A DNA stretch of 64,000 bases from Viscum album (taxonomy: Eukaryota; Streptophyta; Magnoliopsida; Santalales; Viscaceae): assembly GCA_963277665.1 (NCBI GenBank), contig OY728157.1, positions 362,838,067-362,902,066 on the forward strand, given 5' to 3'. The notes beneath the pieces were generated by a model. It ran no database searches. It saw only the letters and a list, made by a program, of their open reading frames with translations, and was not told the DNA's origin. The number at the start of each line of letters is the position of its first letter. The first letter of the stretch is position 1. Both the position numbers and the translations under genes were made by a program. Positions 23,533 to 33,402 of the stretch are shown here, piece after piece.

Positions 23533-25164
23533 AGAGGAGAGGAGGGACACTCTTGGAAAGTAAGCAAATGTTACTTTATTTGAAAATGAGTTTCGGATTT
23601 AAAAGGTCCCACATTGATATAATTCGTGGATAAGGTGATAAGGGTTCAAAATCCACCCATACAATAGGTTTTGGACATGTGTAGATATTAGATATTACAT
23701 TATCTTTCCATTTTATTTAAATCGTTAAATAATGAGGTCATCACTGCATCATCATGATGTCATAAATAATTTAATTTATTTAATGTTTAAAAATTATAAA
23801 AAAAAATACTATGATGTAGGAAATCTTTTTATATTTCTAATGACTATTTATATTCAAGAATCTAACTTGTATAACCCCATGTAAAAATTGTTTTAGTAAA
23901 ACATCTCATGTTTGTGTCATTTTTACATTAACATTAAATAAAAAGTTATTTATGTCATTTCCCAACCAAAGTGGTTCCATGGGGTCCCCAAGTTGACCCA
24001 TGGATTTTCTTGGTAGACCATGACTCATCCAATGAGGTTAGGACATGTGTCTAGGTCATTTAATTTTATTAAAACATTATTCTTACCTTAAACTACACTA
24101 ATTACCTCTAATTGCGATTAAAAACTTAATAAGTTACTATTCACAAAAAAAAATTATTTTAATCCCATTGAACCAAATTTTACTTATTAATGACAACCAT
24201 GTATGTAGGATTTTTGAAATTCAAAACACAAAAGTGGCAAAATTTCATTTAAACAGAAAATCAGTTTTTATAAGTACCACTTAGTGGTTTCACTATTCAT
24301 CAAAAATTGAAGTTTTTCAGAAAATTACCAAAAATTCACCCTAAGATATATTTGATATTTCGAATTCAAAAATGATGTCTATTTTACAAAATTAAAAACA
24401 TATATGTTTCATTAATTAATTTAATAATTACTTCCTGCTGTCAAAACAAATAGCGTGTTTTTATGAAACAAAATGTATCAAAAGATTGACACTAGTTTAA
24501 GTCCGATTTCAAAGTGAAATTAATTCCATCAACCACTATTGGATTAAATGGTAAAAACATATTCTAATTTCACTTTAAAACCAATTAAAAATATAATCTA
24601 ATCATATAAATAAATTAGATTAAAAGGAGGTTTTGAATTAAAATACAACATTTTTCACTATTCATTAAAAATTGAACTTTTTCGGAAAAATACCAAAAAT
24701 TTACACAAAGTAAATTTTGATGTCTCGATTCTAAAGAAGAATTTTATTTTATCAAATATAACACATAAAATTTTCAAAAAGTGGATTTAAAAGAGGTTCT
24801 TCATCAAAAGGCGGTTAATCGACTTTTTAAAGAATATTAGAATGTCTATGCTTAAAATTGGATTCATTCGCATTTTTAATCCTCTATCATTTATTGTAAA
24901 GAGTAAAAATATTTGACAAACATATATAATCATTTTGTAGTTATTTCTGTTCATTCCCTCCATTACAACGGCTAGGCGTTAACTACCATTTAAAATAATA
25001 TTATTTTATTATTAGAGTGCAATGTAAGATTCCCAAGAAACTCGTTGTTACGTGTTGGGTACGCCATCGAGCATAGCATCCCCTTTAAAGTTATATTAAT
25101 ATTTTATTCACAAATATGGATAAATGTGAAAATTTCATACTCTTTATTTACCTGGGGTGTTACA

Positions 25165-25180
25165 TCCTTCCCCCCTTTTG
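25165..25180 (-). other. Polypurine tract of the giant-LTR element
   Basis: The minus strand has AAAAGGGGGGAAGGA directly before the 3' LTR start TGTAACACCCC. Confidence 0.85.
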
Positions 25181-26099
25181 GGAATTGCGTCCTCACAATT
25201 TTAAAATTGGCCTTGGAATCTTCATTGAAAATCCCACATCGGAACAAGAGTCAGTGAAACAATCACTTTAAAATAAAGAAAGATAAGTACAATGGTCACC
25301 CAAGTTAACTCATACTAGGATTCCAAGTATGAAAATATGGACATGGAGGAAAAAACAAAGGGTCATGTTCTGATGGAGAGTGATAGTAAACATGTTTAGG
25401 AGAAAGTTAACAATAAGAAAATCAAAAACTTGTGATGGGTTAAACGGTATCCGATTCCCTTGTAGGAAAAGTTAACAGACAACATTTTTGTTTTAAGTTA
25501 CTTTTCATTGAGGAATTTATTTTTGAGTTTAACTAAATCATAATGAAACATATTTATTTGTCATGTAGACTTTCGACTTTTACTAGATTCCTTAATCAAA
25601 CTCATATTTTCCCCAAAAGACGAGTTTTTAGGAAGTCTTGTTCACATTAAGAGTACTATAATCAACTTCTTGAGAATCACCTAATCCATAAAAGAGAACT
25701 ATATACTTCCCATGTCTTTAGACTCTAACCAAAACCAAAAAGGTTAGTACAAGATCAGATAATCCAGAAAAGGATAACCCTTTATAAAAAGAAAATCTAT
25801 TCTTAATCTCCAAAATTTGTCAAACAAAACCCAAAGTTCAACAAGGACCATTTGATAAACAATTTGTCCATAAAATTATTCAAAGTAAACCAATCTAATA
25901 TTGAAACCCAAATATTTGAAGGATTTAGTCACATAGTCCTCCAAGTTAAATTGTAACATTTATCTCCAAACAACATCAGTTGCTCTTAAAGTCTCGTATT
26001 GAAAAGTAATTAACCTAATCACATATCCTCCATGATAGGTTAATATATTTCAATAGATAACCCAAAATCAATTTACTCTTAATTCATAAAATCATCTAA
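25181..26099. other. Non-coding part of the giant-LTR element interior
   Basis: AT-rich sequence between the PPT and the SINE-like insertion. No open frame with a recognisable retroelement domain was found on either strand; pol is absent here. Confidence 0.6.
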
Positions 26100-26121
26100 C
26101 TAAAAAGAATTAGTCAAACTA

Positions 26122-26247
26122 ACCAGGGACTTCACGTAGTCCAGTGGTAAGCGATAAATACCAGTCGCACTTTGGTTGTGGGTTCGATTCCCGCAACTTT
26201 GTCCGACGCGACGGGTTGTCACACGGTCTGCGTGTTGTCCTTTTTCC
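26122..26247 (+). mobile_element. tRNA-derived SINE-like insertion
   Basis: A pol III A-box-like TAGTCCAGTGG (26137-26147) and a perfect B-box GGTTCGATTCC (26181-26191) are spaced as in a tRNA, with a good T-stem (gtggg/cccgc). The acceptor arms pair poorly, so it is not a working tRNA. It ends in a T run, and weak flanking repeats (caaacta / caaaacta) may be a target-site duplication. The family is not identified. Confidence 0.55.
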
Positions 26248-26722
26248 AAAACTATATAATTCTTAAAACATTCCCCAAAACGAGATAAAATCTTCAAAAA
26301 TAACCATAACATAATTTAACCTCAATTTTATCTCATGCCTTTCACTTCCATCATAACATATAGTAACCCATAATTACCTCAAAAGTAAGGATCATATAAA
26401 CCCAAATGGTTCTTTATAACTATGTCCACAAAAGAACTGATTACTATTCTTTTAATAAAATTTTCATATATCAAACATCAGGGTTACACATACTATAAAA
26501 AGTCTTCTAATGTAACCCCATCATCAAAAGAGACTTAATACTCTTAAGAATTTCACCATAACTCTTGAAGCCCTTATATGTTGACTTCTTACTCATTCAA
26601 CATTCTTCATGATCCATTAACCATTCCTTTCCAACTTATTTTGAAATACTTCTTTTCTACAAACAAAATCATGAATCATATCCTAAGATTCCAAAATAGG
26701 AAAACAAAAGTTATGAAATAAT

Positions 26723-27295
26723 TCATACCTTTGATTGGTCATTGTCAGTTTCTTCATCCTCAATCGGAATGGCATTAGGTATTGGTAAACGAGTATTTGT
26801 ACGATCTTGGTGATCCCATTCACGAAACTTCTTCATAGGACATGTGTTTGCATAATGACTATGCACACCACATTTAAAACATTCAATTGATCCCTCAGAA
26901 AGAACTTCTTTCCCTTTCCTCGAGTCAACTGGATGCTTCCTTTTTCCATGGCAGGTTATTGCTTTATGACCTTCATTTCCACATCTATAGCATATTTCTG
27001 TCCCTTTGAAACATTTTCCTAGGTGTTTCATTCCACATCTTTGACACATAGGTTTTTGAAGACACTTACCTTTATGATTATTACCCGTAGTTCCGTAGGG
27101 ATTTGTTTCTCGCATATATGATGCCTTATAGAAATCGCCAAGGTTTAGGTGGTCAATCATGACTCCAGATAGTTGGTTGAGGATAAACACAAGAGTTCTC
27201 ATTGCAGCTCCCATATCATTCAGTTGCTCGCTCAAAAAACTGTCTCAGTTTCCTTCACATCCACTGTTACTTTGGTGCCTGCTAGATCCAGCCAT
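26723..27295 (-). pseudogene. Zinc-knuckle gag-like ORF of the giant-LTR element
   Basis: The frame opens with ATG at 27295, has one TGA at 27245-27247, then runs open to 26723. It ends with three cysteine clusters: CQRCGMKHLGKC (short spacing), CYRCGNEGHKAITC and CFKCGVHSHYANTC. The last two fit CX2CX4HX4C. Such knuckles bind RNA during packaging. The usual gypsy retrotrans_gag capsid helices are not apparent upstream, so this is a reduced gag. No pol follows. It may still act if translation restarts after the TGA. Confidence 0.75.
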
Positions 27296-27485
27296 TTACT
27301 AAAACCAAAAAGGTCAGTGTGAGTATATCAATAAAACCATCATGTAATAATGAGGAAGATAAACACTAAGATATACTTACTCATTCACTTTATCTAAAAC
27401 TAGGACTCTTTCTGAAATCCTAACCATTATGGTAATGTCACTTATGCTTAGAGAATACCATAACCTCTAAATTTATCTAAACCGA

Positions 27486-27497
27486 CCTCTGATACCA
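27486..27497 (-). other. Primer-binding site of the giant-LTR element
   Basis: The minus strand reads TGGTATCAGAGG two bases after the 5' LTR, complementary to the initiator-Met tRNA 3' end. It supports gypsy-type priming and the minus orientation. Confidence 0.85.
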
Positions 27498-29939
27498 ACT
27501 ATAAGGCCCCAGCCTTAAACCTTACTTAATATTGAATTAAATGAATAATTCACATTGAGGATCTTTTTAGGTTTAGAGTTTTAGAGAATTAGGACATAAC
27601 TATTACATCTCAAAAGATTACAAAGTAGAAACTTCTACTAAGTTTCCATAAAACTCTTAAAAAGAAACATGTCTAGTTCCATGTTTTAGGTAGCATGACT
27701 TTCCTTTGATACCATCCTTGACCCTATTCCATGTTAAGTCCTCTGAAAAACATTTCAAAAACTTGGGATGAGCATAAAAAGCTCAATAAGGGATACACAA
27801 AGAATGAAAACTGTTAGTTTTTCAAAACAACAAGTAAATCATGTATACTTTATCAAAGTAATACTTTTCACCTTTTCGAAGTAGTAAAAACTCTTCACTG
27901 AATAAAAGTTCATTACTTACCCTTCTGTAACCAAAAGATTACCATAAAACCCATATAAAGATCACATAACATATAAAGGTAACTTGGGACATAAACATAC
28001 TTAAGTGGAATAACCATAAGGTCGAATTCCACACATATCACTTAATGGAATAGCCATTCGGACAACTTTCATACATACTTAATGGAATAGCCATACGGCC
28101 GACTTCCATACCCAATGCATTGGAGGTTATAACGTAACCACCCGTCCTGGTATTCACGGCACCACCCGTCATATGGTTTATCACGTAATCACCCGTAAAA
28201 TGTCTAAGTACCATTATAAAATTATAACACATAAAACCAACATAAAGTAATGATAACATTTCCACATTTCAATCACAATATATCATTTAAATAAATTGAC
28301 ATAATAGAATCCTTTATCAAAACCATTTTCAATACCAAAATACAAAAAAGTATATGGTATTTATTTTATTTTAAAACACATTACGGCTTGTTGAGGAAGC
28401 CAAAGACCAAATAATTCTCGCGGTGGCGGAAAAGGTCATTGTCACCGCATATGATAAAATAAACATTCCTTTTTGTCGTTTTGTAAAACGCTTTGTATAA
28501 AAAGATTCCTTTTGAATAAACATAAAATTCAAAGAGGTTTATACACCGTATTAAAGAAAGTGGTGTATAAAACAAAAATGTGCCTCAATGAAAGGAGATT
28601 GAGACGAAGTCCCTTACAAAGACGGTATCCTTGGTTTAAGGATAAATCAATTACAAAATTATGTGTGAGAAACGAATACACCCAATATAAGTGGATATTA
28701 AGTGTAAAACAATCATAGGTTATTCACACATATTCATAGAATGACATATTCAAAGAGTACAAGATTATCCCAAAGAATCAAATTTGGGTTAAGAAGTTCC
28801 CTTGTAAAAATTTGACGGCCTAACGGCGTCACTACAAAATTCAGAAAATGAGTTGATGAGAGATAAAAAGGGGTATCTCATCACTTTGACATAAAATTTA
28901 AATCAACAAGGATATAGAAGAACATATACCAACATAATATTATGTGAATTAAAAGACATAACAAAAGAAGTCTTTTACAAAAAGAGGAGGGTGAAAGGTT
29001 CCCTTACCGACATGGGTGTCTTTCGAGACATGCACCCCGTGAAAGAAGGAAAATACAAAATTGATGTAAATACTCATAAATGAAAGTATATTACACAATG
29101 AGTAAAATAATGGGCAGTACATACACCACTCAAAGGAAATTGTGGCAAATTTAGCATAAATCTCACGGGAATAAAAGTGAGATGAAAAATCCCTTACGAA
29201 AACTCGGCAGCCTAACGACGCCACATAAAACTTACAAAAATGGATTGATGAGATCAAATAGGGTCTCTCATCATATTAACATAAAGTTTACAGAAAGAGG
29301 AATATAAAATAACATCCCCCAACATAACAAAGAGGATCTTAAAAGAAGTGACATAAAGGAGAGTACTTTAAAAGAAAGAGAGAGGTTAGATCTCTTACGA
29401 AAATTCGACAGCCTAACGGCGCCACTCAAAACTTCCAAAATGGATTGATGAGAGAGAATAGGGTCTCTCATCATATGAACATAAAAATTACAGTAAGAGT
29501 AATATAAAAGAACATCCCAATAACCAGAAAGATGAGCTTTAGAAGGAATGACATAAAAGAGTGTACTTAAAAAGAAAGAGAGGAGTAAGATCCCTTACAT
29601 CGGGTCCGACTTGACTCGATCATTCTTTAATCTCCTGAATAATAAACTTGATTTAATTTATACTTCCTTAAGAACCTTTTTCAAGTTCATTATTCCTTTT
29701 ATATCACTTATTACCATGTCATAGACATTATGTAATCATTTAAGTTAATAATGTTTGTTTTGTCGATACTTGGTTCTTAAGTCGAAAGTGGACTTCTTAC
29801 AATTACATGTTGTTCGTGTGGTCAAACGTTCTTTATATCCAGAATGACATTCCTGATTTGGATATCATGTATATCATATATATCATATATATCCAGCATA
29901 TACATGTATTTATAATATCACATAATCATTTAGAGGAAA

Positions 29940-30004
29940 GAAATGAAATGCATCGTTCATGGAGACGGTAAGCCGTACGTACGCATGAACGCTACTTTCA
30001 TTTC
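29940..30004. other. Three-tier inverted repeat, copy 1 (5' LTR)
   Basis: Same nested arms as at 22551-22615. One loop-side change (gcatcg for gcaccg) leaves all pairing arms intact. Confidence 0.8.
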
Positions 30005-30147
30005 TATGTCATATTAATGGAATTAAAACTATATGAGAGGTATGTATATTTTAATTCCAGAATTATATTAATCATTTATATGTAACATACATCATATATA
30101 TCCATTATATATATGTACTCATAATAATACATTATATTTGGGGATAA

Positions 30148-30212
30148 GAAATGAAATGCACCGTTCATGGAGACGGTAAGCCGTACGTACGCATGAACGC
30201 TACTTCCATTTC
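30148..30212. other. Three-tier inverted repeat, copy 2 (5' LTR)
   Basis: Same structure as 22759-22823, including the same single change in the outer 3' arm, so the two copies in each LTR predate the insertion. Confidence 0.8.
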
Positions 30213-30912
30213 TATTTCATATTTAATGGAATTAAAATATAACAATACATAATAGTATTTTAATTCCAGTATGTTATCATATATAATATCATTAAATATA
30301 TCCTTTATACGTACCACATATGGTATTAACGAATCAAATCACTTTGAGGGGGCGGTAGTCCGCACTTCCTTAAATGAAGATATCGTGTTTACCCATAATG
30401 GAAACCATAAAGGTATGCCATAAATGAAAAATACAGAAGCTTAAGTAAAACATAAACATATTAGATATCATATATAAATATATTGTCATCTTAATGGCCA
30501 CCTTTGAAGGTGTTAGAAGAATGTTGAACAATCGTCGTTTCGGGGGGCAGAAATTCGTCATCCACAGAAACAGTATGTTCTTTAACCATTAGATGTAGGT
30601 GTGTGTAAGTGTAGCTCGAAACCTTCTTATAACAACGTCCTAGTATATTGAAGATACTGGATTTGTTACAAAATAAATGAATAAAAAGAGTTTAGGGGGT
30701 TGGAGAAGCAAAATAAATCAAAAGGACTCAAGCGAAGACATTACCTTAAAATCGGATAACTTCCTTTGATTTGAGCTCAAAGGCTTCCTTGGAAAGAATT
30801 CTGCTTAAAGTGAGGCTTCAAGGAGTTAGAGAGGGATGTGGAGAGACAAAATGGGCAGGGGTTGGCCGAGCCAAAGGCTTTGGAAGTGTGGGTAAGGAGG
30901 TAGAGGTGGGGG

Positions 30913-30921
30913 CCTTTTATA
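30913..30921 (-). promoter_or_regulatory. TATA box of the 5' LTR
   Basis: Minus-strand TATAAAAGG, identical to the one in the 3' LTR; the probable promoter for the element's RNA. Confidence 0.7.
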
Positions 30922-32550
30922 AGAGGAGAGGAGGGGCACTCTTGAAAAGTAAGCAAATGTTACTTTATTTGAAAATGAGTTTCGGATTTAAAAGGTCTCA
31001 TATTGATATAATTCATGGATAAGGTGATAAGGGTTTGAAATCCACTCATCCAATAGGTTTTGGACATGTGTAGGTCTTAGATATTACATTATCTTTCCAT
31101 TTTATTTAAATCGTTAAATAATGAGGTCATCGCTGCATCATCATGATGTCATAAATAATTTAATTTATTTAATGTCTAAAAATTATAAAAAAAATATTAT
31201 GATGTAGGAAATCTTTTTAGATTTCTAATGACTATTTATAGTCAAAAATCTGACTTGTATAACCCCATGTAAAAATTGTTTTAGTAAAACATCTCATGTT
31301 TGTGTCATTTTTACATTAACATTAAATAAAAAGTTATTTATGTCATTTCCCAACCAAAGTGGCTCCATGGGGTCCCCAAGTTGACTCATGGATTGTCTTG
31401 GTCGGCCATGACTCATCCAATAAGGTTAGGACATGTGTCTAGGTCATTTAATTTTATTAAAACATTATTCTTACCTTAAACTACACTAATTACCTCTAAT
31501 CACGATTAAAAACTTAATAAGTTACTATTCACCAAAAAATTATTTTAATCTCATTGAACCACATTTTACTTATTAATGATAACCATGTATGTCATATTTT
31601 TGAAATTCAAAACACAAAGGTGACAAAATTTCATTTAAACGGAAAATCAGTTTTTATAAGTACCACTTAGTGGTTTCACTATTCATCAAAAATTGAAGTT
31701 TTTCAGAAAATTACCAAAAATTCACCCTAAGCTATATTTGATATTCCGAATTCAAAAATGATGTCTATTTTATAAAATTCAAAACATATAAGTTGCATTA
31801 ATTAATTTAATAATTAATTCCCGATGTCAAAACAAATAGCGTGTTTTTATGAAACAAAATGTATCAAAAGATTGACACTAGTTTAAGTCTGATTTCAAAG
31901 TGAAATTAATTTCATCAACCACTATTGGATTAAATGGTAAAAATATATTCTAATTTCACTTTAAAACCAATTTAAAAGATAATCTAATCATATAAATAAA
32001 TTAGATTAAAAAGAGGTTTTGAATTAAAATACAACATTTTTCACTATTCATTAAAAATTGAACTTTTTCGGAAAAATACCAAAAATTTACACAAAGTAAA
32101 TTTTGATGTCTCGATTCTAAAGAAGAATTTTATTTTGTCAAATATAACACATAAAATTGTCAAAAAGTGGATTTAAAAGAGGTTCGTCATCAAAAGGCGG
32201 TTAATCAACCTTTTAAAGAATATTAGATTGTCTACGCTTAAAATTGGATTCATTCGCATTTTTAATCCTCTGTCATTTATTGTAAAGAGTAAAAATATTT
32301 GACAAACATATATAATCATTTTATAGTTATTTCTGTTCATTCCCTCCATTACAACGGCTAGGCGTTAACTACCATTTAAAATAATATTATAATATTATTA
32401 GAGTGCAACGTAAGATTCCCAAGAAACTCGTTGTTGCGTGTTGGGTACGCCATCGAGCATAGCGTCCCCTTTAAAGTTATATTAATATTTTATTCACAAA
32501 TATGGATAAATGTGAAAATGTCATACTCTTTATTTACCTGGGGTGTTACA

Positions 32551-33402
32551 TTTATGTTGATGACATGTTGATTATTGGCAGAGATATCACCGAGATTGAT
32601 AGGTTGAAAGAGTTGAACAGGTCTTTTGAAATGAAAGATTTGGGAGAAGCTACTCGGATTCTTGGTATGGCGATTACTCGTGACAGGAGGAATCAAAAGA
32701 TTTGGTTATCTCAAGATCGGTAAATTGATATGGTTCTATAAGGATTCGACATGAGTAAGGTGAAACCAATTAGCACTCCACATGCAAGACATTTTAGGCT
32801 CATAACAAGTCAGAGCCCTTTAACTGGAGAGGAGAAATCAGAAATAGAAAAATGTTTCATATCAGTCAGTAGTTGGTAGTATTATGTATGTTATGGTGTA
32901 CACCAAGCTAGATATTACTCATGTAGTTGGTGTCATGAGCAGATTCTTATCAAATCCAAAAAAAACAGCATTGGACATCGGTCAAATGGATATTGAGGTA
33001 TCTCTGCGGTACATCTAGTCATTTTTTATGTTTTGGATGTGATAAACCTATTTTGGAAGGATACACAGATGTAAATATGACTAGAGATGTAGACACGGGG
33101 AAATCCATATCCAGGTACCAGATATCATTTGCAATGGTAGCAGACTCATGGCAATCACGATTTCAGTTTTGTATTGCCTTGTCAACCACAGAAGCATAGT
33201 ATATTGCGGTACTTAAAGCTGCAAGGCGATGTTGTGGATGAAGAAATTTTTACAGGAGGTGTGACAAAAAAAAGAGAATTAGATTCTTTATTGCGATAGT
33301 CAGAGCGTTATTCATCTCAGTAAAAAACAGACATTTCATTTTAGGTATAAAAACATCAATGTGTGATACCACTGTATCTGAAATGTGTTGGAAGATTGTT
33401 GA
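32551..33402 (+). pseudogene. Copia pol duplicate 2 resumed: RT C-terminus and RNase H
   Basis: Begins with the TSD tttat and the YVDD codons (32553-32564), then RT C-terminal words (FEMKDLGEATRILGM near 32625) and RNase H (VKWILRYLCGTSSHF near 32980, then CIALSTTEA near 33175). Frameshifts near 32850 and a stop after TTEA disable it. It breaks off at 33402, where a CACTA element is inserted, and resumes at 35707. Confidence 0.85.

Larger units (their letters stand above)
20109..25164 (-). mobile_element. 3' LTR of the giant-LTR element (5056 bp)
   Basis: Collinear with 27500-32550 throughout. Landmarks along the plus strand: Tm-like repeats of aatggaatagccat (20600-20710), three degenerate ~210-bp repeats (about 21420-22200), two copies of a 65-nt hairpin (22551, 22759), and a minus-strand TATA box at 23524-23532. 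The outer end reads TATAAGG where TGTAAGG would be usual, so the minus-strand terminus is TA, not CA; the other LTR has the same change. Confidence 0.9.
20109..32550 (-). mobile_element. Complete non-autonomous LTR retrotransposon with giant LTRs (TR-GAG/LARD-like)
   Basis: Both LTRs, PBS, PPT and a perfect 5-bp TSD (tttat at 20104-20108 and 32551-32555) are present. The minus-strand LTRs run TGTAACACCCC to CCTTATA: 27500-32550 (5') and 20109-25164 (3'). Only ~2.3 kb lies between them, holding a zinc-knuckle ORF and no protease, integrase or RT motif. Over 80% of the element is LTR. The first ~150 bp of the two LTRs differ at about four or five places by eye, so insertion is recent relative to the copia remnant it interrupts. 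It must depend on another element's polymerase. Confidence 0.9.
27500..32550 (-). mobile_element. 5' LTR of the giant-LTR element (5051 bp)
   Basis: Starts TGTAACACCCC at 32550 on the minus strand and ends CCTTATA before the PBS. It holds the same landmarks as the 3' LTR, including the hairpins at 29940-30004 and 30148-30212 and the TATA box at 30913-30921. Transcription should start roughly 30 bp below the TATA box, leaving a ~3.4 kb R/U5 leader. Confidence 0.9.

Noticed and set aside
26126..26205. Possible functional tRNA gene
   Set aside because: A- and B-boxes and the T-arm are good, but the acceptor and anticodon arms do not pair properly, and it lies inside a retrotransposon.
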